This document shows, piece after piece, positions 1-10,300 of a stretch of 64,000 bases of DNA. Source of the stretch: Haliclona indistincta (Eukaryota; Porifera; Demospongiae; Haplosclerida; Chalinidae); contig OZ024786.1 in the NCBI GenBank assembly GCA_964017065.1, positions 10,297,047 through 10,361,046 on the forward strand. The letters are read 5' to 3'. Under the pieces are notes generated by a model, which saw only the letters and a program-made list of their open reading frames with translations, was not told the DNA's origin and searched no databases. The position numbers and the translations under genes were made by a program. Every line of letters starts with the position of its first letter. The first letter of the stretch is position 1.

Positions 1-104
1 CTGTCAGTTCAGAGCAAGCCAAATTTTCGTCAACAAAATTCAGTCACTAAAGAGTTAATGTTAATTCAAACACTGACGACATTTTGACTAATTGAAATGA
101 TTAT

Positions 105-127
105 NNNNNNNNNNNNNNNNNNNNNNN
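105..127. other. Assembly gap (23 N)
   Basis: A run of undetermined bases. The flanks (1-104 and 128-170) show no gene. The left flank ends in a motif (taattcaaacactga...) that recurs near 7020, so the gap lies in repetitive DNA. Confidence 0.99.
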
Positions 128-169
128 GGAGAGAGAAACCCTAGCCATGGCTTCATAAACAAGTAAACA

Positions 170-1511
170 TGTTAATAATCATTTAATAACTAGCCCTGCC
201 CATAAAAGTACACTCTGCATATGCGCACGTGATTTTTAGGCTGTTAGTAGGCGCACGTGATTTTTGAATACGTTCCATTCGTCGTGAGGCGTGGCTCAAT
301 GGCGCTAGCATGCATACAGCACCCGAACTCATCCGTGGATTCTTTCTAAAATTGTATTGCATAGAGCTTGATTGTGGTCTTACTTAAAGATATGATCTTA
401 GAACACTGGTTAAGCTATTTGTATAGTGCACTGCACACCAGTTTCTGTGCTCTGTATGTCGTGAAACATAGGAAGAAGTAACACAGCTCCAGTAGACAGT
501 ACACTTGTGCTGAATTCAGGAATCTGATGTGAAACAGCTTACATTTTAGCAACTTTCTTAGTTCTAGCTCTGACCAGGTCTCGTCAGCTGTATATTGTGT
601 TTTGCAGGTAGCAATGGAGCTGTCTCTTCACTCGTCATTTTTAACGCTAAAAATTTGCTTTGGGACGTCTGTAGCAGACTTGTCAATAAGCTGATTGCTT
701 GCACGAACAATAAATGTAGTGTTTTCCACTGTTGAGAATCATCACTACTTTCTCGCCCATAGTGGCTCAGGGACCCATGGGCTGGATCGGGCAGATCGCA
801 TATTCGTAATCTTCTTTGCAAGAGCTATCGATTGATACTAAATTTGTTAAATTTCGTCCAGAGAAGCGTGCAAAACGTAGCTACTAGGATTTCCCATACA
901 GGCTTTGTATTGGAGCGCCATTTTTTTAATTCAAGTTATAAAGCCTGGATACATACAATAGCAAAAAATGCTAACACTATAGGTATGCACCCCAAATAAC
1001 AAATAATTACACTAAAATAATAAGTATACAGTAACACACAGCACAAAAATTAAGGTTTGGTACTTTTTTTAAAAGACCAAAAGCTAGATAAGAAACAACA
1101 TCATAACTTAAACTGTTCCAAAGTTTAGTTGAAGAGGGAAAGAAAGAAGCGGAGAATTGACTAGTTTTAGACGGATAACTGGCGATACTCAGGGAATGGA
1201 GTGATCTAGTTGAATATAATGGATTAGAATCGAAACGTATGGGAGCATCGGGGAAATCTAAAAGGGAATAACCGCAAGTCACATGGCTGTTTAATGCTTC
1301 CAACCTCCTCTGATCTGCATGTGCACTGCGGTGCAACATCCACACACCAGTGAATCTATTGTTCTCAACTCGGACCTCTTCATTGATCTTCCTGCCCTCG
1401 TTCAGTAGATCTAGCGATGAGCTAGGTCTGTATTCTCCATCAATAATGTATATGTGAGCTGTTTTTAAGCTGCATGCACAAAACTATCGCACTGAGCTGA
1501 TCTATACTACT
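170..1511. repeat. Left fragments of an inverted segmental duplication, with an insertion
   Basis: Bases about 170-215 and 1318-1511 match, in reverse complement, one continuous stretch on the right (about 40840-41040). Shared landmarks are the aaaagtac...cccataa block, the ccgcagtgca block and the agctgtttttaagctgcatgcac block. On the left this stretch is split by about 1.1 kb that is absent on the right and contains a LINE tail. Bases 216-990 hold no recognisable gene. The ORF-like stretch on the minus strand at 564-821 resembles no family I know. Confidence 0.65.
990..1320 (-). pseudogene. LINE (non-LTR retrotransposon) ORF2 C-terminal tail, 5'-truncated
   Basis: The minus strand encodes the far C-terminus of a reverse-transcriptase ORF. 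It has an Arg-rich start (RSAHADQRRL), a Cys/Leu stretch (TCGYSLLDFPDAP) and the FFPSSTKLWNSL block. The last is typical of LINE ORF2 ends (FFPRTVRLWNSLP-like in CR1/Jockey/RTE families). Only about 110 codons remain, so the RT and endonuclease are missing, as expected of a 5'-truncated copy. It starts where the left duplicate is interrupted relative to the right one, so it is a post-duplication insertion. The clade cannot be assigned from this tail. Confidence 0.65.
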
Positions 1512-1799
1512 ACAAGTAATAAAAACATTTTAACCAAAATGGAAGAGATTTAGGGTTGGTACATTTATCGAAAAAGTATGGAAACAAGATTTGAAATGAA
1601 AAGGATTGTAACAATAGCAGTGTAATGCTACCTCCCTATTAAATTAACCACAACTATCGAAAGCAGTTAATTTAGGGAGGTAGCATTACACTGCTATTGT
1701 TACAATCCTTTTCATTTCAAATCTTGTTTCCATACTTTTTCGATAAATGTACCAACCCTAAATCTCTTCCATTTTGGTTAAAATGTTTTTATTACTTGT
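1512..1799. repeat. Near-perfect foldback (hairpin) element, 288 bp
   Basis: Bases 1512 to about 1652 and about 1660-1799 are reverse complements over roughly 130 bp. The only difference I found is a 3-base gap near the centre, and the loop is only a few tens of bases. The ends read acaagtaat...attacttgt. There is no ORF and no obvious target duplication. It lies where the left copy of the segmental duplication is interrupted relative to the right copy. It is a foldback MITE or a very recent inverted duplication. Confidence 0.85.
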
Positions 1800-2760
1800 T
1801 TCTTTTCTTTTTTCTATTAATGACTTAGTTGGCACTTATGCTAATACAGTGTATACATAAGTAATAATTGTAATAATAGTAAGTTCCGGCAGCAGACTGC
1901 ACTCGGTTCAGTGACTCTGCACTGCATGCAACATTAGCTAATCTTAAGACAGCATTCTTACAAGCCTGAACAGACAAATCCAGTGTAACAGTGAAGATAT
2001 GTTCGTTGTCTGCTGTGAACACTGCTAGTGCACATGTAGTGGCAGCAACACTCGCGTTCCAAGCGATTTGTACTAAGGTGCGCTTGTATTAGAATAATTA
2101 CATACACGGGCGTGCGCGAGTAGGCGTAACCTAGTAACGGAGTTCAAAAGGAATGATGGAATGGAGTCTGTTATGGACCAAAAATCGCTGTTTTTCTGGA
2201 AATACTCGCTTCTCCCAGTGTTTTAGGCCTAAATAGATATCAGGTGCACTGATGGTCATAGGTAGCATTGCTTCTGTGAAGGTTTAGTTGCGTTTGGTTC
2301 CCTCACTACTGTGCTATACTCTCTGAAGAATAGGAAAGAAAGAAAGAAAGAAAGAAGGAAAGAAGATGATGAACAAACGGGTGACCACGTGAACTCTGGT
2401 TTACCACCTTAGACCTGGTTTCTTTTGCTTCTAAAGGTCTCTTTGTAATCGCACAAATCGTGCAAGGAGCTTCAGAACGTTAGATTGGCTTGAAACGCCC
2501 GTACGGCGAAGATATGGTAGTGCCGTACTTAGTGCCTCCAGGCGAGACGCCATCTTGTCATGCCCGTTCCAACTGGCCTTATAGTCTTTATTAGTAGACA
2601 CATTGTAAGCGCTTGCCTCATAGGATAGCCCCTAGGTATTTAAAATACTCCTGATGTCGCCAACAGCCAAGATATACGTGAACTATTGCGTTTAGCCTAA
2701 GTGTAGCCGCCATCTTGTTTTCCGCCCAACCCTAAATATGCCACGACTACCGCGTGGCAT
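1800..2760. other. Inserted non-coding segment without a gene
   Basis: This stretch is absent from the right copy of the segmental duplication. It contains an AAAG microsatellite (about 2334-2357). At its end is a ccgccatcttgtttt...ctaccg motif that also occurs near 21340 and, inverted, near 26410-26465, so it ends in a dispersed repeat. I see no supportable coding region. Confidence 0.5.
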
Positions 2761-3130
2761 AATAGCTATCCACTATAATATTATTGTGAGTGGGTCTAAT
2801 GAAGTGTAATGATAAAACGCCGATAGCAACATTCCTCTCCTTCAACCCCAATCTCCATCCCCTCATCTGGTACACTCTGTCCTTCATCATTCTTTCCATC
2901 TCGGCACTGCTACCTCTAGTGGTCCAATTTTCCCATGAGCAGAGTTGTGTCTTTTCCTCCTCTTTCTCACTCACAAGGATCACTTGGTTGTGTAGAGCTA
3001 TACAAGTGACTAGTGATACTCACTTCATTCATGTGTTGATATCTTGATACCCTATTACCCTCTCATTACATGTATAAGGAGCCTCCTCCTCAGTCCTGAC
3101 ACAACAGATTATTTAAAGTGATCAACTCAT

Positions 3131-4077
3131 ATCCTCCCAGACATGCCTCATGCATAACCACACCTCTAACCCTCCTTATGACACTACACACTTGTGTGAA
3201 AGGGCTGCTGTGCACCCACTCGACATTTGTAATTCCGGAGGATACAAGATATATAGTGAAAGGGCTGCTGTGCACCCACTCGACATTTGTAATTCCGGCT
3301 CAGGATACAAGATAGAAGGCTGAGGGGCCAAAATAAAAAATATTTTGGATAGCGGGGCCCACCGCTATCCAGGGAAAAACCCAGGAAGGCCTAACCTGAA
3401 CAGAAAATTTTTGAAAACCCTGGGAAAACCCATTAATAACCCCAGCCTGTGGCGCAATTGCCACGAAAACACAAACACCACACACAACACACAACACACA
3501 ACACACCACACACAACACACAACACACAACACACAAACACCACACACAACACACAACACACAAACACCACACACAACACACCACACACAACACACAACAC
3601 ACAAACACCACACACAACACACCACACACAACACACAACACACAAACACCACACACAACACACCACACACAACACACAACACACAAACACCACACACAAC
3701 ACACCACACACAACACACAACACACAACACACAAACACCACACACAACACACCACACGGCACAACACACAACACACAAACACCACACACAACACACAACA
3801 CACAATCAATCAACATCGTCCATGACATACAAACACGACACTATAACTAATGCTATACAGTCAGCGACAATGAAGTAGAGACATCGCACAGTCTGGTTTG
3901 ATAGTTAAGGAAAACTTGAACACCTCCTACACAGCACCTGCTTAGGGGGGGAGGGGGGGAAAACAGGTATTCGTGGGTGCACAAGACCTACAATGACACC
4001 TCACAACCTCAATAATTTTGCCTGTTCTGGGAGCATATTTTCTGTCTAATTCCTGCGTCAACCGCCAGAAAATATAT
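3131..4077. mobile_element. YR-retroelement-like non-autonomous insertion
   Basis: This is present in the left and absent from the right copy of the segmental duplication, which fixes its edges to within a few bases. Bases 3310-3480 (grey-area motif ...gcggggcccaccgctatccaggg, then tgggaaaacccatta) resemble 28238-28360 beside the YR retrotransposon. Bases 4025-4080 (gggagcatattttctgtctaatt) resemble that element's terminal repeat at 28679 and 33642. It also holds two copies of a block of about 60 bp (3196-3238 and 3257-3298) and a low-complexity array. It encodes nothing supportable. Confidence 0.6.
3464..3806. repeat. CA-rich minisatellite (CACAACACAC / AAACACCAC units)
   Basis: About 340 bp made almost only of A and C on the plus strand, in irregular blocks of 'cacaacacac' and 'aaacaccac'. 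All six frames stay open for long distances because of the composition. They give TTHNTQHT-type or CVVCCVLC-type peptides that are not genes. Confidence 0.95.
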
Positions 4078-5039
4078 ATCTCATAACAGCTGCTTGTTTG
4101 ATAATGATACACAGTAACTATATAGTAAATGTAGATTTTGTTTTGTTAGAGCCTCTTATGGTCTTGAGTATACCAGCTGGCTCAGAATAGGAAAAACATT
4201 GTATGAGACAAAATTTGTATAACCTCTTTCTATGCTTGAAATGTGTCACAATAGTTTGATTTGCTACAATGTAGTTACCAGTTTCACTCACTGTACATTG
4301 TGCATGTATGTTTTATGATATAATGTGATTATCTTGTTCCTTGTAGAGCTAGTTCATGACATAATAATGTGACTATCAAGAAGGATTGACATACAGTTTA
4401 ACTGAAATTGATGAACCTTCACCGTGTGACTATACAATGTAGCTACCATGGCACTCAAGGTGTGGTGTTTATCTGCTTACCTGGTGATAGACAGGTGAGT
4501 GGGTGTGTCTTCAGTTTGTTGCTGCCTACTTATGGCCTCCTTCACCATACTGGACTCCACCCTCCTCTCATCTGCACCACACTTAGCTATTCAACAGAAT
4601 CTTCTCTTCCATCTGCTGGTGGTGCTACCCTGAGTGGATCGATTCCCATGAGAAGGGTCATGCATTCTCACTCACAAGGATTGCTTGGTTGAGAAGAGAT
4701 TACTATAGTGAGTGATTCACATGTGTACACACATGTCCTTCATCATCTTTATCTTTTCTCATAGAACTAATCCTTTCCAATAATTCAAAAATTGAAGTAC
4801 CTTGTCGGAGGAAAAGTTATTAAGAACGTCAAAAAGGAACGTCACGTTTTCAAAATTTCTTTGAGGTCAAAGGGTATGAAAAGATAAAATAACAGTGTTG
4901 GATTGCTGTACATGAACAAGCAAATGAATGGAATGTAATGATTTCTTTACTCTTCTTAAGTTTATTTAGAGTGATGAATCTAATTGAGTTTTTACAACAT
5001 CTCTATTCTAATTTGATTCGACATGAAATGTTAATGGTT

Positions 5040-5420
5040 ATAACGAGGTCAGTAACCTGACTGTGCTCAAGAGAAGGTATAAGACTGTTCCCTCCAACCA
5101 CCACTCTCTACATACACTCTTTCTCTGCCTCTTCTGACTGCAATGACGGAGAAATAGACCATAGTTTTAATTGTGTCGGTGTCATTCTTTCTACGTACAC
5201 ACTCTCCGATGTTGTCTTGGCTGTGCTTCCAACGCTGGCACCAGTCCCATGTCAGTCGTTACCAATTAACATTCAGTGTTTTCAAAGTGTTAATTGTTGG
5301 AGATAATAGCTCTGGCAATGTAAGCAATCCCAGAGTCTGTGTATTCATTCAACGTCTCAGCATGCTCAGTAGAATTTCCTAGTAGCATACCCGACTTATC
5401 AAATATATTGCATGGGATAA
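5040..5420 (-). pseudogene. Decayed leucine-rich-repeat exon (copy of 39017-39521)
   Basis: The reverse complement of this stretch aligns with the LRR terminal exon at 39017-39521: the gaatacacagac...gggattg block, the gacatgggactggtgcca block, the cagaagaggca block and the ccaaccaccac end. Small insertions and deletions break the reading frame on the left, and no long ORF remains on the minus strand. It is therefore a pseudogene fragment that travelled with the segmental duplication. The plus-strand ORF at 5173-5382 is a shadow of it. Confidence 0.7.
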
Positions 5421-6404
5421 GTGACAGAGAAGTGTATATGAGACATTTTGGACTACTATTGTGAAGCTGCTGAGAAGAGGTGGGACACGCGCTTCACCAC
5501 AGAATCCACGTGCTATTGACAGGCGTGGCGGTTAATACATGCATACTGAGGTGTATACAAAGATGGAGACTACTATAGTGATAACGTACCAGAAGTACTT
5601 CTGCTGCTACTGCTTAGTGAGTACTTACTGGTAGGAGTGGAGTAGTGATACTTTTGCTGCTACTACTTCTGTGATAATAGGTCTATTATCTCAGACGGTG
5701 GTTCCCAGCACTGGTATGATGTTTAGAGAGACTCCTTCTCCATATAATCTCTCATGGCACAATGCTCCACGGCGACAGTACATAGTCAACCTTGATGCTG
5801 ATATTGAGATCACTATGAGCAGTGAAAAGACAAGATCTTGAGTTATCAGACAAAGAAAAGTGTTCTTTGTAGAGGAAGGACACACATGGTAAACCGCATG
5901 TGTACATAGTTGATTGTGACACTGTAATGTTGCAGGTCTTCATGGTCCAAAAAGGGGGAAATGCGTTGATTATGCCCTGTGTTTAGTCTCACAACTCTCA
6001 CCTAGTCACCTTTCAGATCGCAGCACATGTTATTGAGAGTAGTAGTAATCAACATACCCTAGCAGCGGTAGACAGCAGATTCCTGTGTCAAACGACAGCC
6101 ATGTTTGGATTTCGCCATTGTATTGTGAAAATACAGAGTTGCATGCTCCCTTGATCACTTCGTGGTCCTAGTGACTTTGTTACTAGATATTACAGGGCTG
6201 GTTAATACATTTATTATTCTTCATCTGTATCGTCCATTGCAGGTAAAGGACACTTCTTAAGGTCAGTATAGGTGCTAGAATGAGACACTCACTGTTCACT
6301 ACTGTACCAGATAATTACAGAGTACCATCTACTTAGAACAATGAACAATGTCATTTTGTTTTTAAAATCTTTTTAACCAAAATTTGACAAAAAGAAAATT
6401 ATTT
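5421..6404. other. Gene-free 3' flank of gene A, built of shuffled duplicates
   Basis: No gene was recognised. Two blocks are duplicated elsewhere. About 5945-6150 matches about 44200-44565 in the same orientation (cacctttcagatc, ggcagcggtagacagcag, cagccatgttt blocks). About 6200-6345 matches about 48420-48555 inverted (tcgtccattgcaggtaaagg and gagacactcactgttca blocks). The second is simply the shared 3' flank of the paralogues A and B. Confidence 0.6.
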
Positions 6405-6616
6405 TTAATACCTTGATGAGTGCACTGGATATTGAAAATGTACGAGTACTTTATGATCATCAATTGGTATAAGAACTCTTGTAGTGACATGATGTATAAC
6501 TATGGTGTTGATAGAGTCAAATCTTTCCCTGCTTCTTTCAAAATGTAACCAATCACCATCTCTATAAACACACAGACTGAACACCTTCCTCTGTACCCTA
6601 AAGAACAACAAACAAC

Positions 6617-6681
<65 letters not shown>

Positions 6682-7332
6682 TACACGCACACACACACAC
6701 AGTGATGACAAGAGTACATTACCTAAGAGTATGCAACCGTCAATATACCCACTAGGACAGTGTTTGACATTTTCTACCTCACAAGTTTATACAGCAGAAA
6801 GCATTAGGGCTGCTATGCTAATGATATTCACAACAGCTGTAATGATAATCATCACTCTGTGGTAATGCTATCATCACTGAGCCTGACTGAGGTTGGCTGG
6901 GTTGTGTAAACTTGTGATGTAGAAAATGTCAAATGCTGTCCTAGGGGGTATATTGACGGTTGCATACTCTTAGGTAATGAACTCTTGGTGATGATAATGT
7001 ATGATAATAGTGCATTAATGTCAATTCAAACACTGATAAAAGTTTTTGACTAATTGAAATGACTAATTAAAATATTATATAATAAGCTCGCACCATGCTG
7101 TATGGCATTTGAGTCAGATTCAAATAATTACATTGACTTACACAATATCCACTGTGAAGAGGTGACTGGGACCTGACAGGTCAGTTGCTCTCACTAGGAA
7201 TGTCTCATCTATCCTCCCTCTCAGCAACCTCTCTGACTCCTCCTTACTGAGCTGTCTGCAGAGCCATGTGCTCTCATCATGGTGAGGGTAATACATGGGA
7301 ACTAGTAATGCCACATCACTGAATGTGCAATA
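6405..7332 (-). CDS. Gene A exons 9-10: second SH2 domain and C-terminus
   Basis: Exons 7332-7142 and 6597-6405 join in phase 2. They encode STWLCRQLSK, ERLLRG, DETFLVRATD, then VQRKVFSLCVYRDGDWLHF and a final FQYPVHSSRY. The FLVR Arg is present. The intron between the exons carries a long CA/GT microsatellite. The C-terminal SH2 ending at a YPV motif resembles class IA PI3K regulatory subunits. Confidence 0.82.
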
Positions 7333-10300
7333 CTGAGGAGATTAAATAACATGTAGTGGTTATTATCAGACAATGCAGTTATAAAATTTTAAACTAGAGT
7401 TCTATTGAACACATACCCATGCGCTAAGCTAAAATCTACATAGTTAGTACACGACTACTCCAGCATTACTGCAACAGTCCATAGACAGCACCTGATGTTG
7501 TAGTTAGTAAATTGACTGTTAGTTAATTTTTGTATAACTACATGGTTATTCTAGAAACTTCTGGGAGGTTATAATTTTTTATAACTAGCACGTGTTATTT
7601 ATTCTCTTTTGATTCTCTCTTGTTGATTCATGTGCTCCTGGTTGATTTGATTATACTGTCTTTATCGCTGCTTCAACTCGCGTACGTTGACCAGCGAATC
7701 CGCGCCTTACAACAGGTTATGGGCCCAGACTACGCTAGATCGAAATGGCTGAATCATTCGACAGGTGGTCTATAGAAAGACTGGACTCTTCGAACTGGGT
7801 GACCTGGAAGTTTCAAATGAAGCACTTACTGCTTGCTAAAGGTCTGTGGGGGTTCGTCGACGGGACAGAGGTACTAGGAGCGTCTCCTACGGCAGCACAG
7901 TTGGCCGAGTATAACAAGAGAAGCCAGACTGCATTCTCTACGTTGGTGATGACGATCAGTTCATCGCAGCTCTACCTTATTACCTCAGTTGATAACCCAG
8001 CAGAAGCATGGAAAGCTCTCCAGAATCACTTTGAGAGGGACACATTGGTCAACAAGCTGATACTCAAGAAACAGTACTTCAGAATGGAAATGAAAGAGGG
8101 TACCTCCGTTGAACAACACATAAAGGCAATGAAGGAGCTGACGGACAAACTCGCAGCTATCAAGGCGCCCATCTCGGAAGAAGACCAAGTAGTGACATTA
8201 CTTGGAAGCTTACCTTCGAACTTCTCGAGTTTGGTGACAGCACTCGAAGCCAGGGACACGATAACTCTAAGTTACGTTCAACAGTCCTTAATACGTGAGG
8301 AGCAGCGTATGAGCGGAGACAGGAGTATGCAAACAGATGCTGGATCAGGACGAGCACTGGTAGGGAAGCAAGACAAAATGAAAGACAAGAGAGCGTGCTA
8401 CATGTGTGGAGAAACGGGACACTTCCGTAAAGACTGTCCGAAGAATCGACACAAGAGAAAACCACCGGTGAAACCAAAACACAATGCAAAACCAGCCGCT
8501 GAGGAATCTCCAGATGAAGAGAAGGCATTCGGAGCTTCAAGCGATTTGACCACTACTCCAGAAAAATGGATAATAGACTCTGGGGCGTCCAGCCATATGA
8601 CCCAAAACAAGAAATTCCTTGTCGACTACGAGGAGTTTAAGGAACCCCAGAAGATAAGTCTTGGTGATGGTCGTACAGTGGAAGCACTCGGGAGAGGAAA
8701 TGTGCACTTCAGCACAACCTTCAAAATGAGTGATCCCAAATCAGTTGTCATGCGTGGTGCCCTGTTCGTTCCTGATTTAGCCTGCAACCTGTTCTCTGTC
8801 AGAGCAGCCACTGCTAAAGGAAATTCTGTTAGATTCAAAGAGACAAAGTGTTGGATCAGAGATAGAAGCGGAGGTCTGCTAGGAATGGGCACCCTTTCAA
8901 GCAAGCTATATTACCTTGATTGCAAAACCGTCGTTCAAGAACGAGCTGCCATAGCAAGAGATCGCCAAGCTGAAACTGTCGCTGACCTTTGGCATCAACG
9001 TATGGGACACTTGAATGGGCAACAACTCAAGCAGATGGTCAGTCAGAAGTTGGTCAGAGGAATGAACATTCCGAAGTCCGCCGAGGTTACATTCTGTGAG
9101 AAATGTGTTGAAGAGAAAATGGCTCGAAAGCCATTTATACCCCATGGGAGAATTCGATCAAAGAGACCTCTACAACGAGTGCATTCTGATGTGTGTGGAC
9201 CGATGCCTACGAACTCCTTAGGTGGAAAGAAGTACTTTGTTACGTTCGTTGACGACTACACACGATTCTGCTCTGTATACTTCATGAGAAACAAGTCGGA
9301 GGTCTTCAACATGTTTAAGGAATTCGAGTTACGTGTTTCTAATGAATGTGAATCTTCCATAGCCACCTTGAGGTCAGACAATGGTGGTGAGTATCTCTCT
9401 GAAGAATTTGAGTCTTATCTGACTTCAAAAGGTATCCATCATGAGCTGTCAGCCCCATACTCGCCTGCTCAAAATGGTGTGGCAGAGAGGATCAACCGAA
9501 CCTTGATGGAGTCTGCACGCAGCATGATGTCTCAAGCAGGCCTACCAGAAAGCTATTGGGCTGAAGCAGTAGCTACGGCTGCATATCTCAGAAACCGCTC
9601 ACCGTCGAGAACTCTTGGAAACACAACACCCTATGAACGCTGGTGTGGAGAAAAACCCGATCTCAGACATCTGCGTGTCTTTGGATGCATGGCATATGCA
9701 TACATACCTGACACCAACAGAACTGGAAAACTGAGCAAGAAAGCTGAGAAACTGAGATTTATCGGCTACAGTTCCCAAGCGAAGGCATACAGACTGATTG
9801 ATGAGAAGACACAGAAGATCACTGTTCGACGATCGTTATCTTCAATGAATCTGACTTTCAACATGATTCAGTGGGAGCCCGAGATGTCGAATCGACAGTA
9901 CACCATCACGAAGGATCTGAAAAACAAGTCCAAGAACCACGTCCTGATGTATCTTCTGATCGAGAGAGACGATACCCGACGAGGAACAGGAGTGAACCCT
10001 CCAGATATGGATTTGATGAGTATGCAGATATAGCATGTGTTGGTGGAGAGGAGGGACCTCAAAGCATTGAAGAAGCGCTAAAGAGCAAACTGTCTGAGAG
10101 ATGGAAAGAAGCTGCCGATTCAGAATACCAGTCATTGATCGAGAATGACACATGGGAGCTTGTGGAACCTCCATCCGGACGAAAGCTGGTTGGATGCAGA
10201 TGGATATTCAAGACAAAACACAGAAGTGACGGCAAAGTGGAGCGCTACAAAGCTAGACTTGTGGCTAAAGGGTACACTCAGAAGTACGGAGAGGACTACA

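Larger units (their letters stand above)
2760..5120. repeat. Inverted segmental duplication, left arm (pairs with about 39490-40830)
   Basis: Reading 2760 upward matches 40830 downward as reverse complement: the ctatccactataat start, the cctcctcctcagtcctgacacaacag block, the tcataacagctgcttgtttgataatg block and the ctaccatggcactcaaggtgtgg block. The right copy is continuous. The left copy carries an extra segment of about 950 bp at roughly 3131-4077. The ORF at 4408-4692 is similar in the right copy, but neither has a recognised domain, so I treat it as duplicated non-coding or decayed DNA. Confidence 0.8.

Noticed and set aside
3300..3878. Long overlapping ORFs on both strands (Cys/Val-rich or His/Thr-rich)
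   Set aside because: They come from the A/C-only minisatellite; all frames are open because of composition, and no domain or start context supports a gene.
4408..4692. 94-codon ORF conserved in the inverted copy (39842-40144)
   Set aside because: Conservation is explained by segmental duplication; no domain, and the surrounding non-coding DNA is equally conserved.
5173..5382. 69-codon plus-strand ORF
   Set aside because: Antisense of the decayed LRR exon.
6500..6719. Cys/Val-rich N-terminal extension of the minus-strand ORF
   Set aside because: It is the CA microsatellite read in frame; the exon 10 acceptor at 6598-6599, conserved in gene B, places it in an intron.
9825..9840. Programmed -1 frameshift in copia
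   Set aside because: No slippery heptamer, and the site is between integrase and RT rather than Gag and Pol; mutation or error is simpler.
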